From positions 521,902,560-521,966,559 of the forward strand of contig CM022302.1 of the NCBI GenBank assembly GCA_011799875.1: a stretch of DNA of 64,000 bases, given 5' to 3'. The translations under genes were made by a program, and so were the position numbers. This DNA is from Thinopyrum elongatum (taxonomy: Eukaryota > Streptophyta > Magnoliopsida > Poales > Poaceae). Each line of letters begins with the position of its first letter. Within the stretch, counting starts at the first letter, position 1. Of the stretch, positions 23,605-36,179 are shown in pieces. The notes below the pieces were generated by a model that worked only from the letters and a program-made list of their open reading frames with translations, had not been told where the DNA came from and did no database searches.

Positions 23605-26600
23605 TTATTCGTACTGTTCTCTGGTACTAAAGAGTCTCCATTCAGATCTTTCCTTTCTGGAAGTGGACTGGGTAGATTCCGTGCCTTGTCCCGAGCTTCC
23701 CTGCGCGCATTTTGTCTGCCTGGCTTGTGTGATGTTGGATTCTGGCGTAGATGCGAGACTTTGGTAAATGTTGGCTGTTGTCAGTGGGGTGGTTGGAGTT
23801 GCTGGCATTTGCCGTCTTCCTCCTGGGCTTGGAGTGCATTCTCTTGAGCCGTTTGATGTCCTCGATGGTGTTGTCGGTGTTGTCGGCCATTTCATTGACC
23901 TTGCCCTCTTCTCTTGCTGCAATTTGCTCTTCTCCTCTTCAATCCTCATCCTCTCCTGGACTTCTAGGTTTCCCGAGTAGTTTGTTTTCCTGTGACCCTT
24001 TTCTCCACAATGGCCGCACTTGGATGTGGCTTTGTTGCATTTTCCTTTCTTCTCAGAACCAGCTTTGATTCGATCTCCTTTTTTCGTGCCCTTTGAGCAA
24101 CTCATGGGAGGGTGTTTGAGAGTTTCGGCAAGAATGCCTGTGTCTGGTTCCTCAGCAAGTGCCGCCATGACTTTTATTTTCATATCTTGCGTACACTCAC
24201 GCAGCACACTGTATGCTTCGTCTTTTCTGTAAGCATGTGAATAGATATCCGACAACTCAGCGTAAGCGAGGCCGAATCTCATAGTTTCATCATCTTGTAC
24301 GGTCATGCTATTATCTTGACTTGTAGACAGAACTTTCAAGCTCTCTGATAGATTCTTAGTCCATCTAGGGATGATGAAGGATTTTGGAAGATGATCGACC
24401 ATGCCTGTTTGGTCCATCACCTTAAGCACATGGCAGCACTAAATGCCATCCCTACTCATTTTCTTGCAGCTGCAACTGTATATTTCCTTTTGCTCATCCA
24501 CATCTACCCTAAACTCAGACCTATCAAATTCCTCGCCCGGATATGTTTTCCACACTTTTGTTCCAGGCTCAATAATCCTTTTAAAAAAATATTGCCTCCC
24601 CTTTGCCAGGTCAGAGCACTTGTAGTATGTCCGGTTCCGTAGCTCCAGCTGGAATTTCCTGAAAATTTCATTCGTGTATATTTCACTTGCTTCTGTTTCA
24701 ATCGGAAAACCCGTCTCTCGTGATGGCGTCTTCTCGATTGTTTGGTGTCTTTTCTTGTCAAGCGTGGCAAGGCAAGTTTGCTGAATGATGTGATACGCAC
24801 CAACAAACCTTGTTATAGTGTCCTTGTGGTTGACATAATTCTTCCACATCGAATTTGTGCTCACACTGCGTGTGGTTGTTGACGAGAAAGGATAGAAGCA
24901 GTCCTTGAAGTAGGCCGGCACCCAGAAATTCCGGAGTTCCCATAGCGTGTTCAGGTATTTGTTGCCTTCTGCCTTGTGCACAGAAATTCCTGCTTTCCAA
25001 GATAGCTCAAACTCGTCTTGATCTAGTGAGTTTTTGATGATTCAAAATAAATCATCAGACATCCCTGGGTGCTGCGCAAACACTGCTGCATTATTTTCCT
25101 TCATGTTCTTCCTAATATGCCACCAGCAAAACCTGTGCCTCATTCTAGGAAGAGCTTCCTTTATTGCAGTCTTCATCGCCTGGTCCTGGCCTGTTATTAT
25201 GTATTTCGGCTCTTTTCCTCCCATTGCCTCGACAAACGTGCTTAGGAGCCATTTGAATGACCCTATTTTCTCATCCTTTAAGAGGCCTACTCCGAACAGG
25301 ATGGTCGACCCATGGTTGTCGACACCTATAATTGGTGCAAATGACAAGCCATATATATTCGTAGAGAATGTCGTGTCAAAAGACACGTAATCTTGATATA
25401 GATCATAATTCATCTTGCACAAGGAGTCTGTCCAGAACAGGCTCCGCACTGTATTGTTGCAGTCTGTCTCTTCCACATGGTGGAATCCCGCCCTCTTCCT
25501 TTGCATATCGGCAAACAGTTTCATGGTGTCCACGATATCAGTATTGCGCTCTCCAGCCCTGTCCCGGCATGCAATGTTGCTTATGTCAATCGTGTCGAAC
25601 ATAATTTCTCGCCTCGGTTTCCCCATCGCAGTAAAAATCTGCATAACCTTCCTTCGCTCTAACCTTGCCTTCTGCAGCACTTGTATAAAGAATTTCTCCT
25701 GAGGTGTCATATTCTTATAGCATCTCATGAACTTTAGCATCCAATTAGATGGGTGAAGTTGGTTGTTGTGCTCTAGGCGTACGTTCTTCAGGTACCATTT
25801 CCTCCTATCTGTATCCCTCTTCACTATTATTTGGACTGGGCAGCCTGTCCTGATCAAGCAGTTGCTCCTTCTCTCCTTAACAAGTCTCTCGGTTGTTTTA
25901 TTCTGCCCTTCCTTGGTGCACTGGAACACCTGCTTGTCAAGCTCCCCATCAAATACCGATCTTCTGCTCGTTGATCGCTTCATCGCAAAGCCAACCCTTC
26001 TCGCATATCTGTAGAAAAAGAAGAAGTTCTCATCCAATGATTCGAATGGCATACCACCCTCTGGTTCGAGCACTTCGGTGACCTCCTGAATCGTTGCGAA
26101 TGTGCCTTCTTTGAACATGTCGTCCATTTCTTTCTCTTCAATCATCGGCGGCGCCATGATGATGCTGTCTACCGTGTCTTCATTCGTGTCATCGCATTCA
26201 CTTCTCGCGGCATCAGTTTCATGGCCAGCAACAAGTCCATTTACCACAGAGTTGCTGCTGCTCTCTTGTTTGTCACATGCAGGAGCGTCGTTTCTCCATG
26301 CCATGGTCAAATCCATAAAAGATTCTGCTTCTCCACTGTCGCCTTCTGGAATGTTGCTCCCTGTTTCTCCGGCACTCGTGCATCCAAAGGACTGTGCTGC
26401 TTCTACCATGGCATCTGTGCTGCCGTGGTGACTGCCGCTATGTACTACTTGCTGCTGGGGACATTGTTTTCCCTTCATGACGGATGGAGGACTATGATAT
26501 TTCTTTGCCTCATCGGTTATCCCCTCCGCCAAGTCCTGAACACATGGCATGTAACTAAATTAGATATCAGAGGCTGTTGAAACATATGCATTTTTATTTA

Positions 26601-28098
26601 AATTTGAAAACAAAATGATTATATGATTCATTAGGGATCATCTGGCAAAGATTATCGGTTATACCAAAACAACAATCGTGCCTCTTCTGCACGTATATGT
26701 GGTATACCAGAGGCACTGTTCACATTTTACCCATCAGCACAGATGTGACCATGCTACACATACATCTGGACCAGAGGCACAGTTGTGCTTCTGTTTGCAC
26801 CATACAACCAGAGAGGCAAACATGTGCTTCTGGTAGCATACTATACAGGAGAACAATTGCACGTACATCCTGACCAGACGCACAGCCGTGCTCCTGTTTT
26901 GCACTTTACCCTGTTCTTGGAAAAAACTATTTCTGTGGTGAATTGAAAAAGCATAGTTCCGACGTAACCTTTGTTTTCTCATCTCTCTCCCATCCAGCAA
27001 ATCTTGGCGACATCCTCCGTGCATTGGTGATTTCGCTGACGATTTTGAATGCCATCGGAGATCCTTTGGAAGGACCCCTCATGTTGAACGCCATAGGTGA
27101 TCCTTTCAAAGGCCCTTGCCTTATGTCTTTGGTGAGCCGTGGACTGCCATGATGCTTGCTTCCTTGCTCGTACACCTGCGTATGCAATATAATATAATTT
27201 ATTATACCATGCGAAAACACAGAAAAATTGCTAACAAAAAAAATACAGGAGCTTTAGATGTTGTTGCATGTTCATATTTTGCTGTCACCTGTATTGCTTT
27301 CTGGTGCTGCTGTACGGTAAAGTTTCTTCCTCCTATGTTTGATTTTGTTGTTGGGCTCTTCTTGTTTGTGCAAACCGTACTCAATCCTTCAACATCAGTG
27401 CTTTTGTTGCCAATGATCCTTCTACTTGCATCAATGGAAATTCTGTTACCTTGTACCTCTCCATTATGACCGCCTTCAAACGTTGGGCCGTCACAATGCC
27501 TGCTCTGTGCCTTTGCGGACATCTGTGTTTTGAAACAACAAAATCATTAGATGCACGGACATCTGTGCCACTTCCACGCATGTTTGAAACTAGGGTTTGA
27601 AGTTTTCGTCGTTACCTGCACAGTCTGGTTAGTGGAGTTTCTGCTACTTAGAATGCTCCTCTTTGTAGGTGTCTGTTGCACACCATGCTCCTGGTTGGGA
27701 CGTTTGCCAAGAACTTGTATCTCACTCTTGACTCCAATTATTCCAGCCCGCATGGCATGTGCCTGTTGGACGGCATCTGCATCCTTTTTCTTCTTCTCGC
27801 TTTGTAGTACTTTCTTTTTCTTCCACCTCTCGAGACTCAACTGCGGAGTACATGCACAGGATAAACAGATATTACAGCATTCAACCAGGAGATATTCATT
27901 ATTTTTTTCTTATTGATCTACTCTTTGGTGCTCAGTGGTGGCACCTTGACAGCATACATTGCAGAAATGAATGACCAAATAACCCCAAACGCTAATGTTC
28001 AACTACCTTAGTATTACCTTCCTTCCATAATCCTTGCCAATGTCGTTTAAAGACCGACCATCCCTGTTGTCCTGATCAAATGACGCAGTCCTGAACAT
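23605..28098 (-). pseudogene. MULE/FAR1-type transposase gene with extra 5' exons and two nonsense codons
   Basis: Minus-strand exons 28098-28018, 27840-27616, 27522-27289, 27175-26969 and 26535-23605 all join at phase 0 with GT/AG borders. The last exon encodes, in order, a FAR1-type zinc-finger DNA-binding region (FYRYARRVGFAMKRS, FQCTKEG, RTGCPVQI, LEHNNQLHP), a MULE transposase core (SFDTTFSTN, ITGQDQAMKTAI, CWWHIRKN, then EFELSW), a SWIM zinc finger (YSCSCKKM...CCHVLKV) and a zinc knuckle. In-frame stops are TGA at 25042-25044, before the catalytic Glu, and TAG at 24439-24441, inside SWIM where Leu is usual. The knuckle CGHCGEKGHRKTNY has Tyr for the final Cys. The upstream exons are basic and low-complexity, with KGSPMAF twice; their role is unknown. 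Further 5' exons are possible. The gene is divergent to the Ulp1-like gene. Confidence 0.75.
26600..26930. repeat. GGCACG-type array inside the transposase-gene intron
   Basis: The intron between the exons ending at 26969 and starting at 26535 contains ATCGTGCCTCTTC, AGAGGCACTG, AGAGGCACAGTTGTGCTTC and CACAGCCGTGCTCC. This is the same word family as the intergenic arrays. Confidence 0.65.
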
Positions 28099-30470
28099 CT
28101 GCCGGAAAAAAGAGACTTATTAAAAAAAAGTTATACACCTGCAGCATCAGTGTTGTTACCTTTTCCAAGTCGATCTCAAACGTTCTTACTAACCTTTTAC
28201 ACTTACCATACAACAGAGATATATTTTTATTTCTATAGAATTGAGATATATATATATACATATTTTAATTTTTAATTACACTGCAACCTCAACCAAAGTG
28301 AGATCCTGATGCTAGTTTGGTACTGCATCACTTAACACAAGATAACCATGAATCCTAACAAAAGGAACAAGTTGATATTACAAGGATGAGAGTACGCAAA
28401 ACAAAGAACATGCTCAAATAAGAGCTGCAGAGTAGAACCAAACAGTTTTATTCTATGAATCCCGACCACAACGAATTCATCAACAACATAGAACCAAGCA
28501 GTTTTATACTATGCATTCCAACCTCAGGGATTTCATCAACAACGTCATAGTGATTCTAAGCAATAACAGTTAGGGAACAGAATTTCTGTCTGTAGCTTCC
28601 CGAGGACCAACTTAGGTAGTAACATCGTAATATTTTTTAACAGAAGCGCAATGTTGAATTAAGAACCACACTACCTACTGCCGTAAAAGAAGGACTCGGA
28701 AACTGAAAAAGCATCGAGCATGTACCACGACAACATAGATATAATGAAGTGAGATTTTGGCATAGACCCAAAACCAGCATCGCGAAAATTGAATCTCGTG
28801 TATCAGGAGTCGCCACGCGAAGGTGCGTTGATAATTTTTTTACTAACCTTTGATTGTCGAATCTTATGCACTGATTGTTCGGAACTGACACCTTTCGAAT
28901 TTGTGGGGGGGTCTGCTTCCCCGCAGTTTGTGAGCGATCTCCTTGGATAATTTTGAATCTAGAAGAGGGAGAGAGAGAGACTGCTTTGATTTTTTGCGTG
29001 CAGGAAAAGAATCACCTAATAGGTGGGGTAAGTTTTGTGGCGCATGAGAGATGCACATGTTTTTCTGCGTGACGAGATGTGGTAGGTCGACTTCATTTCA
29101 CCGTCGAAGTGACAAGTGGGCTCTCAAATACTACTTCCTCTAAATCTCTCACTAACTTGTGGGGTTGGCCGTAAATGAGTTCTAGGACTACCTCCATCTG
29201 GAGTGAGAAGATGTGGTAGGTGGACTTGATCGTCGTACTGACATGTGGGCTCTCAAATAGTTCCTCTAAGTATTTGACTAACTTGTGGGGTCGTCCGTAG
29301 ATGAGTTCCAGATCTCTCTCCATCTAGCGTCCGGGGCGACAGGGGAAGGATATTCTAGCTCTCCAAAGGAAAACCTAGAGTCTCGTCGTGATCCCTCCAC
29401 AGCCCTCACTCTTCCCTGAAAAATTATCGGTTTCCTTCATCACACTCGGCGTGGATCTCCTGCTCAGGTAATCCATTGCTTCCTCGCCATGCTTATCCCA
29501 CCGATTCATCATTTGGATAGAAAAATTTTGGTGCTAGCAATTCTGCGGGCTGGGTAGACATCACATGTGCGCAACACGGTAGGTGGGGCACGATTTAAAT
29601 TTCCGTTCCAGATCCAATTATTTTCCGCTGGTCCGTGCTCAAACTGTTGCGCCTTGTTAACGGGAGAAGGGTTATGGACGTTACTTAAAATACAGACTCA
29701 ACTGACCTCACTTTAATCCTGCCAGCTGCAAGTTTGCGCTGTGGTTTTGCTAAGTTGACTTATATCTCCAGCCATGCAAAACTTAAGGACTCTCGTGACC
29801 ACAGATTAAATTAGTTGCAGAGCTCAATGAGACTGTAGTCAAAATTCACTATGCTGATCCCTATCATGAGGCCACAGGTCAAATGATTGTATAGATCTGC
29901 AATTTAGAGGAGCGATCCAAAGGACTTACGTTCATTTTTGCAAAGCAGTTACTAACTCAGAGTTACAATCCGTCTTAGCTAACCGAGTTGTTGATGATGG
30001 TCTCACATGGTCTCCTAACAACTGTCTTACGTAGCTGACCTGGTAACGATGATGTCTCATGACCTCTTATGTAGAGTTCAATGCGATGGACTCCACCCCA
30101 CAGCTGTCGGAGACTTAGTCTCAGTCTGTCGATGGCACAGAGTTTGTCACGCAAGATTTCATGGTTCATGACCAACTAGATACAGTGAGACTAAGGATCG
30201 AGTCAAAACGTGCAGCGCACAAAAAGCTTGTTGAGGAGTACAGGCGAAAGAAGTAGCTTGCTGCCTCGAAGTAGGTGTTTTTTTTATGCTTCTCGCGTGT
30301 GTCGTTGAAATTTCTTTGGAAATCAATGCCTCTCATTCTACCTGCCTTTTTCATCTCGGCTTAAATATTGTGTCTGTTTTGCTGACTAGACATTTATATA
30401 TAAGCTTCTCCCAGAAAAGTATGTGCTTCAACAATACTTTTGTTAAAGATCATTTCTTATCTTTGTCCAG
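28099..30470. promoter_or_regulatory. Divergent promoter region of the transposase and Ulp1-like genes
   Basis: No long reading frame is credible here. Possible 5' exon sequence of the minus-strand gene lies at about 28160-28200 (donor AAG|GTAACA). A likely 5'-UTR exon of the plus-strand gene ends near 29467 (CTCAG|GTAATC), before the acceptor TTGTCCAG at 30470. A GA-rich leader-like tract lies at 28960-28980. The duplicated unit at 29075-29330 is annotated separately. Confidence 0.4.
29075..29330. repeat. Tandem duplication of about 130 bp in the divergent promoter
   Basis: AGATGTGGTAGGT opens both units (29075 and 29209). GTGGGCTCTCAAATA, CTAACTTGTGGGGT and TAGATGAGTTC-like sequence recur at matching offsets. 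Confidence 0.8.
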
Positions 30471-31689
30471 ATGGCTGTTACAATGGTTGAATATGAAGAA
30501 GAGTTCAGCACAAAACTAAGCTTGCAGAAATTCATTAATATCTGTGAGAAGCAAACAGAACCACAAAAGCAGCTTCTCAGAGATATTGGTTTTGGATACC
30601 TTCTGTATCTTTGCTACCGCGAGCTTCTGAGGTGTTTGGTTCGCTGGCTTGTCCGTTATTTTGATTGCCCATCCAGGTGTTTCATACTGCCTAGTGGATA
30701 CAGATTCTTTATAAACTCTTACACAGTGCACTGGATCTTAGGAATTCCACTGGGGGGGCAGATTATCCCTAGAAAATGCTTAGAAGCTTTCAGATGTCAG
30801 GTTAAGTCTGAGACTCGGTGTGCTGTGCACGCTCCAAACATCAGAGGGTTAACTGATCTCATGACCCCGGAGCTGACAGGAGAAGTGTTTCAGCGGGTTT
30901 TTGTGATGTTTGCGACAGCGGTATTTCTATGCCCAATGACATATGATTGCGTTAGCCCCGACTACTTAGCCGCTCTAGAAGGACCAGCAAGTAACATATC
31001 ATCGTATGATTGGTCCAATGCTGTCACAGAGAAGTTGGTGGCATCACTCCAGACCTTCAAGGACAAAGGATTCATAGGCGCCCTGTGTGGCTGCCTCCTG
31101 ATTCCACTGGTTCGTTCATTAACTTGTATATTTCTTTATACCCAGAAGCAGCTACAAGAACATGATTCATTTTTACCTCTTCCCCCCTGGCAGATAACGT
31201 ATTTTGAGTACCTGGATATGAAGATTATGGACCTGAAATCTGATACTCCTGCAAGGCTTGTTATATGGGATACAGAGGCCATTAAGAATTATGCTAACAT
31301 AGACAGCCTGTCAACAGAGGACGGAATTTTTGGGAAACACACGACGAGTGAAGTTTTCATCATTTTCCTTTGGTGAAGTTTTCAACTCAACATAATGATT
31401 TAGCTGCCATATATTAATTTGACTTGATTGTCATTGTTTCTTTCCGCATGGTAGCTGAAAGATATTAGGCGCACGCCTTTCCACCCACCGCCTGGCTTTG
31501 AGGGGCCGTTTTTTCAAATGAGTCCCAGACTAGAGGCCTACCTAGAAGAATTTGTGCCTCAAGAAAAATTATGTTCAGTAAGTGATTTCCAGCTTGTGCA
31601 CTTGATTTATGTTTGAAATGATGTTCTCTAAGTTTTTACAAAAAAGATACATGTCCTCCCTGCATTACTTAATGTGTGCTACCATGATG

Positions 31690-32040
31690 CTTATAGCTCC
31701 GCTTCCCTGCGGCGGGTTAGACATACTTCATAAAGTAGGTTACGAGACTTCGTCTAGTTGGTTTCCTGTGACTGCTGGAAAATGTAACATGTGCTTGCTG
31801 CAGCGTATTAGGTGTGCTTCCTATAGTAGGTTAGCTGTGCTTTTGTGATAAATATAACAGTGTTTCCCTGTGGTGGTAGGTCAACCATGCTTCATACAGT
31901 ACGTCGAGTGTGCTTCATCCAGTACGTTTGTTGTGCTCCTTCAAGGAATGTGTTGACTATGATTCGTGGACTTTGTTTGCCGTGCTTCCCGCAGCACATC
32001 ATGTGTGCTTCTCTGCACATTATACCTGCCTTTTCTGCAA
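31690..32040. repeat. Degenerate minisatellite in an intron of the Ulp1-like gene
   Basis: Imperfect units of about 30-40 bp combine TGTGCTTC with CAGTACGT or TAGTAGGTT (for example 31813-31836, 31889-31935 and 31980-32015). They resemble a diverged version of the GTGCTTC half-sites in the arrays elsewhere. Confidence 0.55.
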
Positions 32041-34916
32041 TTCTTGACAAAACGTACAGTAGGTCAGACGTTATTTTTTATTTTCCGTATTAACAATATC
32101 TGATGTTTTTTTTCAATTCCAGGCCAAGGCGAAAATTGGCAAAGTTGTTAATGAAATGTACACAGAACTTTTCTCCCTGTTTCAACCAGTTCTCGAGGAG
32201 AAATTGGAGAAGGTCCTCTCTCTTGGTAGGGATCTTAGTGCAAAAGAAATCAAGACCTGCAATCGAGGCGTTTATTGTAACTTGCAACAGGACAACTCGG
32301 ATGAAAAAGAAACTTTTTCATCGCTCCCTTCAACATATTCTTCACTTCCCAGTTCTAGCAGAACAAGCAGTCAAAGTTCTTCTAGCAGTGGCTCGACAAG
32401 TGTCCTTCACGCCACATCATACTCCCTGCAAAATTTAAAGGGTTGATGCGATACTCTTGACCCAGACTCACAAAATCCATACGACAAGGAGCAGTCCCAA
32501 ATTTATCTATCTTCACTCCTAAAATCATCTACTCAGTTTAAGTTGCTGCTGGAGGTGAACGAGATCGACTACAACAAAGGGGACATTGATGAAGAAGCCA
32601 AGATTCATCTGGATCATGTGCATAACCATCTCAACAACTGCCTTGATGGCTTGCCGGTTCATGAGCCCTTCGTGCCAACATCTGAGATGTTGGACAGCGG
32701 GGCAATTATACTAACAGGTGAAAATTCATCTGAGTTTTCTGTACCGACTGAAACCCGCAATTCTGGACGATCTGCAGACCACAATTCTCTACAAACCCAC
32801 TGGAGAAGCTCTTGGAGAAAACAGAAAATCCTACTGCAACTGAACCATCAACCTCGCACTCTGCGGTTGACAAACAATTACTGACCGGTCCAATGTCAAC
32901 CGAGACACTTGAACCACCTGTTTATCTGATTGGGCAAACGTCACCAACTACTGCACGGTCCAGTGGTTCTGATAGCGCTAACAACAACTTTTCAACCAAC
33001 ACAAAGAGCCTCACTGTATCCGAACCTGCTCCAAAGTTACACATTATTACTGAACAACGTTCTTCTTCGCTGCCAGAAGCTAAGGTCCATGTTGTTTCAA
33101 CTTTGAGAGATGAGAAGAACATTGTTGAAACTGAACGCTCCAGAGCTAGGTGCCCTTGCTCCTACAGTAGCCATCCCCAGTGATTCTGGCAGCGTCTCTG
33201 GCATAGTACTGGACACGGGAAAAGCACTTCCATCCACTAGTGATGCTCCATTCATTGCTGCCGCATCTATCGATGCGAAAGACAATGTCATTGCAGAAGA
33301 ACATGAACAATGTACCAAGCAACCACATATTGATCCCACAGACTGCATCCCTGTTACCACAAGCACACATCCGCCAAAACCGGAAGCACAAATGGCAGCT
33401 CACAAGAGGTCCTTACAGTAGTAAGAAGATACAGGAAACGAGAGTATGGCGCCTCCTAAGAAAAGAGTTAGGATACTGGAGCCAACACATAATTCAACAG
33501 AAACTGCAACCAATGAGTCTATACCTGCTGACAATCGCAGATGCCTCCTTGATTGTGGATTCAGTGATGATGATAAAATATGGTCTGACCCATCTATCTA
33601 TGAACAACTTGACAAGGTCATTGAACAAAAGAAGAAGCAACCCTTTCGTAGACAAGTAACATCCCAACAATGCTAACCTGATACTCTCTCGCACTTGGCC
33701 AAGAATTCAAGCTCATCAGCGAGATCTTCCATTTCTTACTATCCAGAGCCACCTATGCCCAGCAGATCAGGCTCAATCTCAGGCGGTAGCCACCTCTCAC
33801 AGGCTTTTGATACGTCATACTCTACAGGTTTAACTCAAACTGTCTTGTCCAAAAGTTTGCCAGCAATTGCTTTGTCCCAACACTGCCACCAACCAGCTCC
33901 TAGTTTCAAAACCCACTTCTACAAACGTCCTAGTGCTCAGAATAACGGCGGTTCACACAGCAGCCAGCACTCACCTTATGCAATGAACAACCAAAGTCAC
34001 AAACAGTACCAGCAACAAACCCCTGTCTCTAATGTCCACTACTCCCAACACAATGATGTTCAGAATAACAGCGGTCCGCGGTGCCAACAACGCCAACCTC
34101 AAGAGCAGAACCATCAGCAACCACGCAGAGGTGAGTCTCATGGGCAAAGTTACAGTGCCTTACAACCATAGTTCAATAGAATGCAGTATTCCGGCCATCA
34201 TTTGCAGCATTTAGCAACAGATATTCCTTCGAGCTCAACCGGTCATCCAACTGTCAGTACATCGGCACTGCACATGCAGCAACAACCACAAGGCCCAATG
34301 GTCCAAAGAAACAACAATTATAATGAGGGCCATCTGCAACTCAGTAATGGTCAAATGAACTCCGGCGGTCATGTCTTCCATCCTCATCAACATTATTCTC
34401 AGCTAGAACAGACTCGATTCACTAACCCAGCGAATGACCATCATGAACACTGTCAAGTTTTGGAAATAAGAGATTCTACAATCGAGGAGAGAGATGTGTA
34501 TGAAACTATCATCGACAATACGCCAGCCATTGGTAATGAGTTGGTTGTTCCTCTTACTGTAAAGTTACGGTTCCTTCTTTTTACTACCATAATGTATTCT
34601 GCCTAAAGCTATCATATTCAAGTGTTTCGGCTTGATTCTTCTACTATTGTAATTGAATACTCATCACCTCTAATGCTAAATAAGAAAATCATACGATTTA
34701 AAATGCATTTTTTTGCAGCAAGAGGATATTCTACGTCGAACGACATTGGGCCGATCATCAAACTTTAGGTTTGTCAATGAAGATCTACGGATATATCAAC
34801 ACATTTGTGGTCGACACTTACTCAACGTTGCTGATGAAAGAACAGTTTAACGGACCGCCAACAAATTTGCACAAGCATATAATGTACATGGACGCTTCTG
34901 TAAGTTCTTGCTTCTC

Positions 34917-34919
34917 ATA

Positions 34920-34961
<42 letters not shown>
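34917..34961. repeat. (ATA)n microsatellite
   Basis: An uninterrupted run of about 14 ATA/TAA triplets in an intron of the Ulp1-like gene. Confidence 0.95.
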
Positions 34962-36179
34962 CCACATTTACTACTACTACCACGCTGAGTGACACAGCTT
35001 CAATTTTCTGCAGGAAAAATTTACAGTTCTAGGTGCAAGCACTGAACTACTGAAGGAACACATTGTAGAAAAAACTGTTGGGCACAGGCTGTCCAACAAA
35101 TGTAACATCGTGAGTTGACCCTACTCACTCTATTTGTCCAGTGTTCGTCTTCATTTCTACCAGTTTTTGTTGTTACACTGATATTATTTCCTGTTCATTG
35201 TTTTAGATCTTAATACCTGTGAGAAAGAAACCACATTTTATCTACCTCATCATCGTGAATCTTGTAATGCGTCGCTTCAAAATTCTGTGTCCTTATATCA
35301 ATTGCGAGGGTATAAAGGAACATTCAGACATTGTCATCGAAAACTTCAAGAGAGCCTACCATTCTGCTTACAACACCCATCCGCACACCATAGCCTCCTT
35401 TCGTGTTAAACCTGTGCACAGTGTATGTAACTCGGACAGAGAGTGAGTTTCTTGTGACTGTAGCTCTACCTCACCATCATTTTTTTGTTCCACTACATAT
35501 CCCATATCTACTATTCACCTTCTAATCAATAACATAATGCTCTCAATTTTCAGGGATGACAGTGGTATTTACATCATGCATTTGATGCCGCTCATTAGCT
35601 TCAATAATAATTCATTTTTTATCAATAGTGTAAGTTCACTCTCATTGACAAGACATCAACATACGTTCATCCGAGCCAGCTGTACATTATGTTTTACAAT
35701 AAATTTTATTAGTTTGTTCTGTTCTGTGTTTGCAGATCTATGTGAAACCGATGAGAGAACAACTAAATTTCAAAATGATGACATCCAACTACAACACAGG
35801 CCCTGTATTTGAGGCACTGAGCATCGTCTTCGAGCAATACAATATCCAGCGCGAAAGAAGAGTTGGAAGGAGATGACTACTGCTTAACTGTGCCTTAATT
35901 TAGCTCGAGCCATCCGAACATTGTTTCAGCTATTTCGACTCATGTCATCACAACAATAGTGTTTCAGCTATTTTTATGTCGGTCCAAGATATCTGTTATG
36001 GATCCCATTAAACACGGTTGTGCGTTCAAATGTTCAAGTCTTCAAATCCTGAACAGCAAACATTATAAATAAAAATCGTATTTTTCCAAAAGAAGTTGTA
36101 AAGATGATATTGAAGACACCACTTCCTTGCACTAGAACACCACTCATTTCGAGTAGACATAATAAAAGAAACATTTGGA

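Larger units (their letters stand above)
30471..35876 (+). pseudogene. Transposon-type protein: plant-mobile-domain-like N-terminus, Ulp1-like C-terminus, broken
   Basis: Exon 1 (30471 to about 31352) encodes a region like those of plant transposon proteins (RCFILPSGYRFFINSYTVHW, LGIPLGG). Later exons are 31455-31577, 32123-34558 (Ser/Gln-rich linker), 34719-34899, 35014-35109, 35207-35442, 35554-35629 and 35736-35876. The last five form a Ulp1/C48-like fold (ILIPVRKKPHFIYLIIVNL, then DDSGIYIMHLM). Lesions include TGA at 32444-32446, frame changes near 32810 and 33110, stops near 33419 and 33674 and at 34169-34171, and a frame mismatch entering 34719. In the Ulp1 part the His is present, but the expected Asp is Cys (ILCP) and the catalytic Cys is Ser (DDSG). 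Ulp1-like domains occur in some plant MULE and CACTA elements. No intact product is expected. Confidence 0.7.

Noticed and set aside
23751..24068. Plus-strand frame of 105 codons
   Set aside because: Antisense to the transposase C-terminus with its zinc knuckle.
23200..36150. Terminal inverted repeats bounding the transposase/Ulp1-like pair
   Set aside because: I compared sequence near 23.2-23.6 kb with 35.9-36.2 kb and saw no convincing inverted match, so no element borders are drawn.
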